Origin: Petrolisthes cinctipes
Lineage: Eukaryota > Arthropoda > Malacostraca > Decapoda > Porcellanidae
Assembly: GCA_033782935.1 (NCBI GenBank)
Contig: JAWQEG010000062.1
Coordinates: forward strand, 11,426,001-11,490,000
Reading direction: 5' to 3'
DNA: 64,000 nt
Program-made: the position numbers and the translations under genes
Notes under the pieces: generated by a model
What the model was told of the DNA's origin: nothing
The model's input: only the letters and a program-made list of their open reading frames with translations
Databases searched by the model: none
Shown: positions 12,000-26,164 of the stretch, piece after piece
How the letters are laid out: each line of letters starts with the position of its first letter
Position numbering within the stretch: the stretch's first letter is position 1

Positions 12000-14900
12000 T
12001 TGGGATATAAACGGGTACAGAAGATGCATGCACATATCGACTTTGGACACTTAAATTTTCGATTTTTAGCATGTTTTGAGCCTATATTTTGAAAATATTC
12101 TAGCACTGAGTAGGCATGTACAGATCGCTTCTGGGACCAAAAAATATTGAATTTTCCGTCGTTTTGAGCCTGAATTTGAGATATAAACGGGTACTTAAGA
12201 TGCATGCAGATATCAACTTTCGGCACCCAAAATATCGATTTTTAGCATGTTTTGGGCCAATATTTTGAAAATACTCTAACACAGTGTAGGCATGTACAGA
12301 TCTCTTCTGGGACCCAAAAATATCTAATTTTCGGGTGTTTTGAGCCTGAATTTAGGATATAAACGGGTACAGAAGATGCATACACATATTGACTTTGGGC
12401 ACCTCTAACATCGATTTTCAGCATGTTTTGGGCCTGAATTTGGAAATACTATAACACGGAATAGGCATGTACAGATTGCTTCTGGGGCCCAAAAATATCG
12501 AATTTTCGGATGTTTTGAGCCTGAATTTGAGATATAATCGGGTACAGAAGATGCATGCTCATATCCACTTTGGGCACCTAAAATATCGATTTTCAGCATG
12601 TTTTGGGCCTGTATTTTGAAAGTACTCTAACACGGAGTAGGCATGTACAGATCGCTTCTGGGACCCAAAAATATCGAATTTTCGGTTGTTTTGAGCCTGA
12701 ATTTAAGATATAAACGGGTAGAGAAGATGCATGCACATATCGACTATGTGGAGCTAAAATAACGATTTTCAGCATGTTTTGGTCATTTATTTTGAAAATA
12801 CTCTAACACGAAGTATGCATGTACAGATATCTTCTGTGACACAAAAATATCGAATTTTCGGGTGTTTTGAGCCTGAATTCGAGATATAAACGGGTACAGA
12901 AGATGCATGCACATATCGACTTTGGACACCTAAATAATCGATTTTTAGCATGTTTTGAGCCTATATTTTGAAAACATTCTGGCACTGAGTAGGCATGTAC
13001 AGATCGCTTCTGTGACCCAATAATATCGAATTTCCGGTTGTCTTGAGCCTGAATTTGGGATTTAAACGGGTACAGAAGATGCATGGACATATGGACTTTG
13101 TGCACCTCAAATATCGATTTTCAGCATGTTTTGGGCCTGTATTTTGAAAATATTCTAACACGGAATAGGCATGTACAGATTGCTTCTGGGACCCAAAAAT
13201 ATCGAATTTTCGGGTATTTTGAGCATGAATTGGAGATATAATCGGGTACAGAAGATGCATGCTCATATCCGCTTTGGGCACCTAAGATATCGATTTTCAG
13301 CATGTTTTGGGCCTGAATTTTGAAAGTACTCTAACACGGAGTAGGCATGCACAGATCGCTTATGGGACCCCAAAATATCGAATTTTCGGGTGTTTAGAGC
13401 CTGAATTTGAGATATAAACGGGTACAGAAGATGCATGCACATATCGACATTGGGCACCTATAATATCGATTTTTAGCTTGATTTGGGCCTATATTTTAAA
13501 AATATTCTATCACTAAATAGGCATGTACAGATCGCTTCTCTGACCCAAAAATATCGAATTTTCGGGTGTTTCGAGCCTGAATTTGGGATATAAACGGGTA
13601 CAGAAGATACATACACATATTAACTTTGGGCACCTCAAATATCGAGATTCAGCATGTTTTGAGCCTGTATTTTTAAAATACTCTAACACGGAATAGGCAT
13701 GTACAGATTGCTTCTGGGGCCCAAAAACATCGAATTTTCGGGAATTTTGAGCATGAATTTGAGATATAATCGGGTACAGAAGATGCATGCTAATATCCAC
13801 TTTGGGCACCTAAAATATCGATTTTCAGCATGTTTTGGGCATGTATTTTGAAAGTACTCTAACACGGAGTAGGCATGTACAGATATCTTCTGGGACCCAA
13901 AAATATCAAATTTTCGGGTGTTTTGAGCCTGAATTTGAGATATAAACGGGTACAGAAGATGCATGCACATATCGACTATGTGGAGCTAAAATATCGATTT
14001 TCAGCATGTTTTGGGCATGTATTTTGAAAGTACTCTAACACGGAGTAGGCATGTACAGATATCTTCTGGGACCCCAAAATATCGAATTTTCGGGTGTTTT
14101 GAGCCTGAATTTGAGATATAAACTGGTACAGAAGATGCATGCACATATCGACTTTGGGCACCTAAACTATCGATTTTCAGCATGTTTTATGGCCTGTATT
14201 TTGAAAGTACTCTAACACGGAGTAGGCTTGTACAGACCGCTTCTGGGACCCAAAAATATCAAATTTTCGGGTGTTTTGAGCCTGAATTTGAGATATAAAC
14301 GGGTACAGCATATGCATGCACATATCGACATTGGGCACCTATAATATCGATTTTTAGCTTGTTTTGGGCCTATATTTTGAAAATATTCTTTTACTGAGTA
14401 GGCATGTACAGATAGCTTCTGTAACCCAAAAATATCGAATTTTAGGGTGTTTTGATCGAGAATTTGTGATATAAACGGGTACAAACGATGTATGCACATA
14501 TCGACTTTGGACAGGTAAAATATCGATTGTTAGCATATTTTAAGCCTATATTTTGAAAACATTATAGCACTAAGTAGACATGTACAGATCGCTTCGGTTA
14601 CCCAAAAATATTGAATTTTTGGGTGTTTTGAGCCAGCATTTGAGATATGAACAGGTACTGAAGATGCATGCACATATCGACTATGTGGAGCTAAAATATC
14701 GAATTTTAGCATGTTTTAAGCCTATATTTTAAAAACATTTTAGCACTGAGTAGACATGTACAGATCGCTTCTGGGACCCAAAAATATCGTTTTTTCGGGT
14801 GCTTTGAGCCTGAATTTGGGATATAAAAGGGTACAGAACATGCATGCACATATCGACTTTGGGCACCTAAAATATCGATTTTCAGCTTGTTTTGGGCCTG

Positions 14901-17240
14901 TATATTGAAAGTACTCTAACACGGAGTAGGCATGTACAGATCGCGTCTGGGACCCAAAAATATAGAATTTTCGGGTGTTTTGAGCCTGAATTTGGGATAT
15001 AAACGGGTACAAAAGATATATGCACATATCGACTTTGGACACGTAAAATAACAATTTTTAGCATGTTTCAAGCCTATATTTTGAAAATACTCTAACACGG
15101 AGTAGGCATGCACAGATCGCTTCTGGGACCTAAAAATATCGAATTCTCGGGTGTTTTGAGCCTGAATTTGAGATATAAACGGGTACAGAAGATGCATGCA
15201 CATATCGACTTTGGGCACCTAAAATATCGATTTTCAGCATGTTTTGGGCCTGAATTTTTAAAGTACTATAACACGGAGTAGGCATGTACAGATCGCTTCT
15301 GGGACCCCAAAATATCGAATTTTCGGGTATTTTGAGCCTGAATTTTAGATATAATCGGGTACAGAAAATGCATGCTCATATCCACTTTGGGCACCTTAAA
15401 TATCGATTTTGAGCATGTTTTGGGCCTGAATTTATAAAGTACTCTAACACGGAGTAGGCATGCACAGATCGCTTCTCAGACCCAAAAATATCAATTTTTC
15501 GGGTGTTTTGATCCTGAATTTGAGATATAAACGGGTATAGAAGATGCATGCACATATCGACTTTGGGAACCTAAAATATCGATTTTCAGCATTTTTTATG
15601 GCCTGTATTTTGAAAGTACTCTAACACGGAGTAGGCATGTACAGATCGCTTCTGGGACCCAAAAATATTAAATGTTCAGGTGTTTTGAGCCTGAATTTGA
15701 GATATAAACGGGTACAGAAGATGCGTGCACATATCGACTATGGGCATCTAAAATATCGATTTTCAGCATGTTTTGGGCATGTATTTTGAAAATACTCAAA
15801 CACGGAGTAGGCATATACAGATCGCTTCTGGGACCTAAAAATATAGAATTTTTGGGTGTTTTGAGCCTAAATTTTAGATATAAACGTGTACAGAACATGC
15901 ATGCACATATCGACTTGTGACACATTAAATATCGATTTTTAGCATGTTTTAAGCCTATATTTTCTAAACAATCTAGAACTGAGTAGACATGTACAGATCG
16001 CTTCTGGGACCCAAAAATATTGAATTTTTGGGTGTTTTGAGCCTGAATTTGAGATATAAACCGGTACTGAAGATGCATGCACATATCGACTTTTTGCACC
16101 TAAAATATCGATTTTGAGCTTGTTTTGGGTCTGTATCTTAAAAACATTCTAAGAAGGAGTAGGCATGTACATATTGCTTCTGGGACAAAAAAATATCTAA
16201 TTTTCAGGTATTTTCAGCCTGAATTTGAGATATAAACGGGTACAGAAGATGCATGCACTTATAGACTTTGGGCACCCAAAATATCGATTTTTAGTATGTT
16301 TTGGGCCAATATTTTGAAAATATTCTATCTCTGAGTAAGCATGTACAGATCGCTTCTGGGACCCAAAAATATTACATTTTCGGGTGTTTTGAGCCTGAAT
16401 TTGGGATATAAACGGGTACAGAACATGCATGCACTTATTGACTTGGGACACCTAAAATATTGATTTTTAGCATGTTTTGAGCCTATATTTTGAAAACATT
16501 CTAGGACTGAGTAGGCATGTACAGATCGCTTCTGGAACCCAAAAATATTGAATTTTCGGGTGTTTTGAGCCTGAATTTGATATGTAAACAGGTAATGAAG
16601 ATGGATAATCATATCGACACTTTGCACCTAAAATATCGATTTTGAGCATGTTTTGGGTCTGTATTGTGAAAATACTCTAACAAGAAGTAGGCATGTACAG
16701 ATCGCTTCTGGGACACAAAAATATCGAATTTTCGGGTGTTTTGAGACTGAAATTGAGATATAAACGGGTACAGAAGATGAATGCACATATCGACTTTGGG
16801 CACCAAAAATCTCGATTTTTAGCTTGTTTTGGGCCTATATTTTAAAAATATTCTGTTACTGAGTAGGCATGTACAGATCGCTTTTTTGACCCAAAAATAT
16901 TGAATTTTCGGGTGTTTTGAGCCTGCATTTGAGATATAAACGGCTACTGAAGATGCAACCACATATCGACCTTTTGCACCAAAAAACTATCGATTTTGAG
17001 CATATTTTTGGTCTGTATCTTGAAAACATTCTAGCAAAGAGTAGGCATGTACAAGTCGCTTCTAGGACCCAAAAATATCGAATTTTCGGGTGTCTTGAGT
17101 TTGAATTTTAGATATATAAGGGTACAGAAGATGCATGCACATATCGACTTTGGGCACCCAAAATATCGATTTTCAGCATGTTTTGGGCATGTATTTTGAA
17201 AATACTCTTACACGAATTAGGCATGTACAGATATCTTCTG
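12000..17240 (+). repeat. Domain B long repeat, copy 1
   Basis: Monomers appear here in the same order as in 17,240-21,560. The offset steps from 5,283 bp (at 12,072) to 5,108 (12,593-13,281), 4,580 (14,212-14,880), 4,756 (15,054-16,099) and about 4,748 (16,302). Most steps are close to whole monomers: copy 1 has one extra near 12,420-12,590 and three extra near 13,300-13,830, and it lacks one present in copy 2 near 19,540-19,710. The last small step is the 8-bp deletion near 21,012. The copies were thus remodelled by gain or loss of whole monomers after duplication. Confidence 0.82.
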
Positions 17241-20200
17241 TGACACAATAATATCTAATTTTCGGGTGTTTTGAGCCTGAATTTGGGATATAAACGGGTA
17301 CAGTAGATGCATGCACATATCGACTTTGGACACCTAAATTTTCGATTTTTAGCATGTTTTGAGCCTATATTTTGAAATGATTCTAGCACTGAGTAGGCAT
17401 GTACAGATCGCTTCTGGGACCAAAAAATATTGAATTTTCCGTCGTTTTGAGCCTGAATTTGAGATATAAACGGGTACTTAAGATGCATGCAGATATCAAC
17501 TTTCGGCACCCAAAATATCGATTTTTAGCATGTTTTGGGCCAATATTTTGAAAATACTCTAACACAGAGTAGGAATGTACAGATCGCTTCTGGGACCCAA
17601 AAATATCTAATTTTCGGGTGTTTTGAACCTGAATTTAGGATATAAACGGGTACAGAAGATGCATACACATATTGACTTTGGGCACCTCAAACATCGATTT
17701 TCAGCATGTTTTGGGCCTGTATTTTGAAAGTACTCCAACACGGAGTAGGCATGTACAGATCGCTTCTGGGACCCAAAAATATCGAATTTTCGGTTGTTTT
17801 GAGCCTGAATTTAAGATATAAACGGGTAGAGAAGATGCATGCACATATCGACTATGTGGAGCTAAAATATCGATTTTCAGCATGTTTTGGGCATTTATTT
17901 TGAAAATACTCTAACACGAAGTATGCATGTACAGATATCTTCTGTGACACAAAAATATCGAGTTTTCGGGTGTTTTGAGCCTGAATTCGAGATATAAACG
18001 GGTACAGAAGATGCATGCACATATCGACTTTGGACACCTAAATAATCGATTTTTAGCATGTTTTGAGCCTATATTTTGAAAACATTCTGGCACTGAGTAG
18101 GCATGTACAGATCGCTTCTGTGACCCAAAAATATCGAATTTTCGGTTGTCTTGAGCCTGAATTTGGGATATAAACGGGTACAGAAGATGCATAGACATAT
18201 GGACTTTGTGCACCTCAAATATCGATTTTCAGCATGTTTTGGGCCTGTATTTTGAAAATATTCTAACACGGAATAGGCATGTTCAGATTGCTTCTGGGAC
18301 CAAAAAATATCGAATTTTCGGGTATTTTGAGCATGAATTTGAGATATAATCGGGTACAGAAGATGCATGCTCATATCCGCTTTGGGCACCTAAGATATCG
18401 ATTTTCAGCATGTTTTGGGCATGTATTTTGAAAGTACTCTAACACGGAGTAGGCATGTACAGATCGCTTCTGGGACCCAAAAATATCGAATTTTCGGGTG
18501 TTTTGAGCCTGAATTTGAGATATAAACGGGTACAGAAGATGCATGCACATATCGACTATGTGGAGCTAAAATATCGATTTTCAGCATGTTTTGGGCATTT
18601 ATTTTGAAAGTACTCTAACACGTAGTAGGCATGTACAGATATCTTCTGGGACCCCAAAATATCGAATTTTCGGGTGTTTTGAGCCTGAATTTGAGATATA
18701 AACTGGTACAGAAGATGCATGCACATATCGACTTTGGGCACCTAAACTATCGATTTTCAGCATGTTTTATGGCCTGTATTTTGAAAGTACTCTAACACGG
18801 AGTAGGCTTGTACAGACCGCTTTTGGGACCCAAAAATATTAAATTTTCGGGTGTTTTGAGCCTGAATTTGAGATATAAACGGGTACAGCATATGCATGCA
18901 CATATCGACATTTGGCACCTATAATATCGATTTGTAGCTTGTTTTGGGCCTATATTTTGAAAATATTCTTTTACTGAGTAGGCATGTACAGATAGCTTCT
19001 GTGACCCAAAAATATCGAATTTTAAGGTGTTTTGATCGAGAATTTGTGATATAAACGGGTACAAACGATGTATGCACATATCGACTTTGGATAGGTAAAA
19101 TATCGATTGTTAGCATATTTTAAGCCTATATTTTGAAAACATTCTAGCACTAAGTAGACATGTACAGATCGCTTCGGTTACCCAAAAATATTGAATTTTT
19201 GGGTGTTTTGAGCCAGCATTTGAGATATGAACAGGTACTGAAGATGCATGCACATATCGACTATGTGGAGCTAAAATATCGAATTTTAGCATGTTTTAAG
19301 CCTATATTTTAAAAACATTTTAGCACTGAGTAGACATGTACAGATCGCTTCTGGGACCCAAAAATATCGAATTTTCGGGTGCTTTGAGCCTGAATTTGGG
19401 ATATAAAAGGGTACAGAACATGCATGCACATATCGACTTTGGGCACCTAAAATATCGATTTTCAGCTTGTTTTGGGCCTGTATATTGAAAGTACTCTAAC
19501 ACGGAGTAGGCATGTACAGATCGCGTCTGGGACCCAAAAATATTGAATTTTCGGGTGTTTTGAGCCTGAATTTGATATGTAAACAGGTAATGAAGATGCA
19601 TGCACATATCGACTCTTTGCTCCAATAATATCGATTTTGAGCATGTTTTTGGCCTGTATTTTGAAAATATTCTATTACTGAGTTGGCATGTACAGATCGC
19701 TTCTGTGACCCAAAAATATAGAATTTTCGGGTGTTTTGAGCCTGAATTTGGGATATAAACGGGTACAAAAGATGTATGCACATATCGACTTTGGACTCGT
19801 AAAATAACAATTTTTAGCATGTTTCAAGCCTATATTTTGAAAATACTCTAACACGGAGTAGGCATGCACAGATCGCTTCTGGGACCTAAAAATATCGAAT
19901 TCTCGGTTGTTTTGAGCTTGAATTTGAGATATAAACTGGTACAGAAGATGCATGCCCATATCGACTTTGGGCACCTAAAATATCGATTTTCAGCATGTTT
20001 TGGGCCTGAATTTTGAAAGTACTATAACACGGAGTAGGCATGTACAGATCGCTTCTGGGACCCCAAAATATCGAATTTTCGGGTATTTTGAGCCTGAATT
20101 TGAGATATAATCGGGTACAGAAAATGCATGCTCATATTGACTTTGGGCACCTTAAATATCGATTTTGAGCATGTTTTGGGCCTGAATTTATAAAGTACTC

Positions 20201-21560
20201 TAAAACGGAGTAGGCATGCACAGATCGCTTCTCAGGCCCAAAAATATCAATTTTTCGGGTGTTTTGAGCCTGAATTTGAGATATAAACGGGTATAGAAGA
20301 TGCATGCAAATATCGACTTTAGGAACCTAAAATATCGATTTTCAGCATTTTTTATAGCCTGTATTTTGAAAGTACTCTAACACGGAGTAGGCATGTACAG
20401 ATCGCTTCTGGGACCCAAAAATATTAAATGTTCAGGTGTTTTGAGCCTGAATTTGAGATATAAACGGGTACAGAAGATGCGTGCACATATCGTCTTTGGG
20501 CATCTAAAATATCGATTTTCAGCACGTTTTGGGCATGTATTTTGAAAATACTCAAACACGGAGTAGGCATATACAGATCGCTTCTGGGACCTAAAAATAT
20601 AGAATTTTCGGGTGTTTTGAGCCTAAATTTTAGATATAAACGGGTACAGAACATGCATGCACATATCGACTTGGGACACATTAAATAACGATTTTTAGCA
20701 TGTTTTAAGCCTATATTTTCAAAACAATCTAGCACTGAGTAGACATGTACAGATCGCTTCTGGGACCCAAAAATATTGTATTTTTGGGTGTTTTGAGCCT
20801 GAATTTGAGATATAAACCGGTACTGAAGATGCATGCACATATCGACTTTTTGCACCTAAAATATCGATTTTGAGCTTGTTTTGGGTCTGTATCTTGAAAA
20901 CATTCTAGTAAGGAGTAGGCATGTACATATTGCTTCTGGGACAAAAAATATCTAATTTTCAGGTATTTTCAGCCTGAATTTGAGATATAAACGGGTACAG
21001 AAGATGCATGCACTTTGGGCACCCAAAATATCGATTTTTAGTATGTTTTGGGCCAATATTTTGAAAATATTCTATCTCTGAGTAAGCATGTACAGATCGC
21101 TTCTGGGACCCAAAAATATTAAATTTTCGGGTGTTTTGAGCCTGAATTTGGGATATAAACGGGTACAAAAGATGTATGTACATATCGACTTTGGACACCT
21201 AAAATATCGATATTTAGCATGTTTTGGCCTATATTTTGAAAACAGTCTAGCACTGAGTAGACATGTACAGATCGCTTCTGGGACCCAAAAATATTGAATT
21301 TTTGGTTGTTTTGAGCCTGAATTTGAGATATAAACGGGTACTGAAGATGCAGGCACATATCGACTTTGGGCACCTAAAATATCGATTTTTAGCTTGTTTT
21401 GGGCCTATATTTTAAAAATATTCTATTACTGAGTAGGCATGTACTGATCGCTTGTCTGACCCAAAAATATTGAAATTTCTGGTGTTTTGAGCCTGAATTT
21501 GAGATATAAACGGGTACAGAAGATGCATGCACATATCGACTTTGGGCACCTAAATTATCG
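17240..21560 (+). repeat. Domain B long repeat, copy 2
   Basis: It starts with the same series as copy 1 (CTAAATTTTCGATTTTTAGC, then TTCCGTCGTTTTGAGCC and CAGATATCAACTTTCGG) and follows it through the GACTATGTGGAGC, GATTGTTAGCATATTTT, AATGTTCAGGTG and TATCTCTGAGTAAGC monomers. It is shorter than copy 1 because it lacks four monomers and gained one. Confidence 0.82.
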
Positions 21561-22100
21561 ATTTTTAGCATGTTTTGAGCCTATATTTTGAAAACATTCT
21601 AGCACTGAGTAGGCATGTACAGATCGCTTCTGGGACATAAAAAAATTGAATTTTCCGTCAATTTGAGTTTGAATTTGAGATATAAACGTGTACTGAAGAT
21701 GCATGCAGATATCAACTTTCGGCACCCAAGATATCGATATTTAACATGTTTTTGACCTATATTTTGAAAATACTCTAACACAGAGTAGGCATGTACAGAT
21801 CGCTTCTGGGACCCAAAAATATCGAATTTTCGGGTGTTTTCAGCCTGAATTTGGAATATAAACGGGTTCAAAAGATGCATACACATATTGACTTTGGGCA
21901 CCTCAAATATCGATTTTCAGCATGTTTTGGGCCTGTATTTTGAAAATACTCTAACACGTAATAGGCATGTTCAGATTGCTTCTGGGGCCCAAAAACATCG
22001 AATTTTCGGGAATTTTGAGCCTGAATTTGAGATATAATCGGGTACAGAAGATGCATGCACATATCGACTATGTGGAGGTAAAATATCAATTTTCAGCATG
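21560..22100 (+). repeat. Domain B long repeat, copy 3 (partial)
   Basis: The start-of-unit markers return: GAATTTTCCGTCAATTTGAG, CAGATATCAACTTTCGG and then a GAATTTGGAATATAAACGG monomer. After about 22,100 the sequence passes into domain C, so only the first three or so monomers are present. Confidence 0.7.
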
Positions 22101-22424
22101 TTTTGGGCATGTATTTTGAAAATACTCTAACACGGAGTAGGCATGTACAGATTGCTTCTGGCACCCAAAAATCTCGAATTTTCGGGTGTTTTGAGCCTGA
22201 ATTTGAGATATAAACGGGTACAGAAGATGCATGCACATATCGACTTTGGATACTTAAAATATCGATTTTTAGCGTGTTTTGAGCCTATTTTTTGAAAACA
22301 TTCTTGCACTGACTAGGCATATACAGTTCGCTTCTGGGACCCCAAAAATATCGAATTTTCTTGAGTTTTGAGGTTGAATTTGGGATATAAACGGGTACAG
22401 AAGATGCATGCACATATCGACTTT

Positions 22425-23934
22425 GGATACTTAAAATATCGATTTTTAGCGTGTTTTGAGCCTATATTTTGAAAACATTCTTGCACTGACTAGGCATATA
22501 CAGTTCGCTTCTGGGACCCCAAAAATATCGAATTTTCGGAAGTTTTGAGGTTGAATTTGGGATATAAACGGGTGCAGAAGATGCATACACATATTGACTT
22601 TGGTCACCTAAAATATCGATTTTCAGCATGTTTTGGGCCTGTATTTTGAGAAATACTCTAACACGGAGTAGGCAAGTACAGATCACTTCTAGGACCAAAA
22701 AATATCGAATTTTCAGGTGTTTGGAGCCTGAATTTGAGGTATAAACAGGTACAGAAGATGCATGCACATGTCGACTTTTGGGCACCTAAAATATCTATTT
22801 TCTGTATGTTTTGGGCCTGTATTTTGAAAATACTCTAAAACGGAGTAGGTATGTACAGATCGCTTCTCTGACCCTAAAATTTCGAATTTTCGGGTGTTTT
22901 GGGCCTGAATTGGAGATATCTACTTTGGGCACCTAATATTTCGATTTTTAGCATGTTTTGGGCCTATATTTGAAAATACTCTAACACAGAGTAGGCATGT
23001 ACAGATTGCTTCTGGCACTCCAAAATATCGAATTTTCGGGTGTTTTGAGCCTGAATTTGAGATATAAACGGGTACTGAAGATGCATGAACATATCGACTT
23101 TTGGGCCACTAAAATATCGATTTTGAGCATGTTTTGGGTCTGTATCTTGAAAACATTCTAACTAGGAGTAGGCATGTACAGATCGCTTCTAGGACAAAAA
23201 AATACCGAATTTTCGGGTGTTTTGATCCTGAATTTGAGATATAAACGGTTACAGAAGATGCATGCACATATCGACTTAGGACACTTAAAATATTAAATTT
23301 TAGCATGTTTTAAGCCTATATTTTGAAAACATTCTAGCACTGAGTAGGCATGTACAGATTGCTTCTGGGACCCAAAAATATCGAATTTTCGGGTGTTTTG
23401 AGGTTGGATTTGAGATATAAACGAGTGCAGAAGATGCATACATATATTAACTTTGGGCACCTAAAATATCGATTTTCAGCATGGTTTGGGCCTCTATCCG
23501 AGTAGGCATGTACATATCGCTTCTGGGACCCCAAAATATCGAATTTTGGGGTGTTTGGAGCCTAAGTTTGAGATATAAACGGGTACAGAAGATGCATGCA
23601 CATATCGACTTTTGGGCACGTAAAAGATCGATTTTCAGTATGATATGGGCCTGTATTTTGAAAATACTCTAACACGGAGTAGGCATGTACAGTTCGCTTC
23701 TGGGACCCCAAAATATCGAATTATCGGGTGTTTTGGGCCTGAATTTGAGATATCGACTTTGGGCACCTAAAATATCGATTTTTAGCATGTTTTGGGCCTA
23801 TATTTTGAAAATATTCTAGCACTAAGTAGGCATGTACAGATCACTTCTGGGACCCCAAAATATCGAATTTTCGGGTGTTTTGATCCTGAATTTGAGATAT
23901 AAACGGGTACAGAAGATGCATGCACATGTCGACT
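22425..23934 (+). repeat. 1,511-bp higher-order repeat, copy 1 (9 monomers)
   Basis: Nine monomers would give 1,584 bp; this unit holds two 29-bp deletions (near 22,917 and 23,750) and one 18-bp deletion (CTCTATCCGAGTAGG near 23,492), 76 bp in total, which with small insertions gives 1,511. Other markers are TTGCACTGACTAGGCATATACAG, GTAGGCAAGTACAGATCAC, GTTTGGAGCCTG and TTCTGTATG. An additional copy of the first monomer lies just before it at 22,240-22,424. Confidence 0.88.
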
Positions 23935-25445
23935 TTGGATACTTAAAATATCGATTTTTAGCGTGTTTTGAGCCTATATTTTGAAAACATTCTTGCACTG
24001 ACTAGGCATATACAGTTCGCTTCTGGGACCCCAAAAATATCGAATTTTCTTGAGTTTTGAGATTGAATTTGGGATATAAACGGGTGCAGAAGATGCATAC
24101 ACATATTGACTTTGGTCACCTAAAATATCGATTTTCAGCATGTTTTGGGCCTGTATTTTGAAAATACTCTAACACGGAGTAGGCAAGTACAGATCACTTC
24201 TAGGACCAAAAAATATCGAATTTTCGGGTGTTTGGAGCCTGAATTTGAGGTATAAACAGGTACAGAAGATGCATGCACATATCGACTTTTGGGCACCTAA
24301 AATATCGATTTTCTGTATGTTTTGGGCCTGTATTTTGAAAATACTCTAAAACGGAGTAGGTATGTACAGATCGCTTCTCTGACCCCAAAATTTCGAATTT
24401 TCGGGTGTTTTGGGCCTGAATTTGAGATATCTACTTTGGGCACCTAATATTTCGATTTTTAGCATGTTTTGGGCCTATATTTGAAAATACTCTAACACAG
24501 AGTAGGCATGTACAGATTGCTTCTGGCACTCCAAAATATCGAATTTTCGGGTGTTTTGAGCCTGAATTTGAGATATAAACGGGTACTGAAGATGCATGAA
24601 CATATCGACTTTTGGGCCACTAAAATATCGATTTTGAGCATGTTTTGGGTCTGTATCTTGAAAACATTCTAACTAGGAGTAGGCATGTACAGATCGCTTC
24701 TAGGACAAAAAAATACCGAATTTTCGGGTGTTTTGATCCTGAATTTGAGATATAAACGGTTACAGAAGATGCATGCACATATCGACTTAGGACACTTAAA
24801 ATATTTATTTTTAGCATGTTTTAAGCCTATATTTTGAAATCATTCTAGCACTGAGTAGGCATGTACAGATTGCTTCTGGGACCCAAAAATATCGAATTTT
24901 CGGGTGTTTTGAGGTTGAATTTGAGATATAAACGAGTGCGGAAGATGCATACATATATTAACTTTGGGCACCTTAAATATCGATTTTCAGCATGGTTTGG
25001 GCCTCTATCCGAGTAGGCATGTACATATCGCTTCTGGGACCCCAAAATATCGAATTTTCGGGTGTTTGGAGACTGAGTTTGAGATATAAACGGGTACAGA
25101 AGATGCATGCACATATCGACTTTTGGGCACGTAAAAGATCGATTTTCAGTATGATATGGGCCTGTATTTTGAAAATACTCTAACACGGAGTAGGCATGTA
25201 CAGTTCGCTTCTGGGACCCCAAAATATCGAATTTTCGGGTGTTTTGGGCCTGAATTTGAGATATCGACTTTGGGCACCTAAAATATCGATTTTTAGCATG
25301 TTTTGGGCCTATATTTTGAAAATATTCTAGAACTAAGTAGGCATGTACAGATCACTTCTGGGACCCCAAAATATCGAATTTTCGGGTGTTTTGATCCTGA
25401 ATTTGAGATATAAACGGGTACAGAAGATGCATGCACATATCGACT
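23935..25445 (+). repeat. 1,511-bp higher-order repeat, copy 2
   Basis: It follows copy 1 monomer for monomer at an offset of 1,510-1,511 bp, with identical deletion positions (24,427, 25,003 and 25,258) and only scattered substitutions, for example AAATATTAAATTTTAGC in copy 1 against AAATATTTATTTTTAGC here. Confidence 0.88.
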
Positions 25446-26085
25446 TTGGATACTTAAAATATCGATTTTTAGCGTGTTTTGAGCCTATATTTTGAAAACA
25501 TTCTTGCATATACAGTTCGCTTCTGGGACCCCAAAAATATCGAATTTTCGGGAGTTTTGAGGTTGAATTTGGGATATAAACGGGTGCAGAAGATGCATAC
25601 ACATATTGACTTTGGTCACCTAAAATATCGATTTTCAGCAAGTTTTGGGCCTGTATTTTGAAAATACTCTAACACGGAGTAGGCAAGTACAGATCACTTT
25701 TAGGACCAAAAAATATCGAATTTTCGGGTGTTTGGAGCCTGAATTTGAGGTATAAACAGGTACAGAAGATGCATGCACTTATCGAATTTTGGACACCTAA
25801 AATATCGATTTTCTGTATGTTTTGGGCTTGTATTTTGAAAATACTCTAAAACGGAGTAGGTATGTACAGATCACTTCTCTGACCCCAAAAGTTCGAATTT
25901 TCGTGTTGATTGTGCCTGAATTTGAGATATCTACTTTGGGCACCTAATATTTCGATTTTTAGCATGTTTTGGGCCTATATTTGAAAATACTCTAACACAG
26001 AATAGGCATGTACAGATCGCTTCTGGCACTTCAAAATATCGAATTTTCGGGTGTTGTGAGCCTGAATTTGAGATATAAATGGGTA
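25446..26085 (+). repeat. 1,511-bp higher-order repeat, copy 3 (partial)
   Basis: It matches copy 2 at an offset of 1,500 bp. The missing 11 bp are accounted for by a deletion at about 25,508, where CTTGCACTGACTAGGCATAT has become CTTGCATAT. Agreement ends near 26,085, where ATCAACTTTGGACATTC replaces the GGGCCAC monomer. Confidence 0.85.
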
Positions 26086-26148
26086 CAGAAGATGCATGCA
26101 CATATCAACTTTGGACATTCAAAATATCGATTTTTAGCATGTTTTAAG

Positions 26149-26164
26149 CATATATATATATATT
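26149..26164. repeat. AT dinucleotide expansion inside a monomer
   Basis: The usual AGCCTATATTTTG is replaced by AGCATATATATATATATTTTG, adding several AT units. It is the only dinucleotide expansion of this kind that I noticed in the window. Confidence 0.85.

Larger units (their letters stand above)
11900..22230 (+). repeat. Satellite domain B (full-length subfamily B)
   Basis: Monomers remain about 176 bp but carry a different set of variants: GAAAGTACTC, GACTATGTGGAGCTAAAATA, CATGCTCATATCCAC, ATAATCGGGTACAG, GAATAGGCATG, TTCCGTCGTTTTGAGCC and GATATCTTCTG. The domain is built from a long repeat present about two and a quarter times, with copies starting near 12,000, 17,240 and 21,560. One 8-bp loss (ATATCGAC missing near 21,012) is the largest internal deletion I noticed. 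Shortened 147-bp and 158-bp monomers are absent. Confidence 0.8.
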
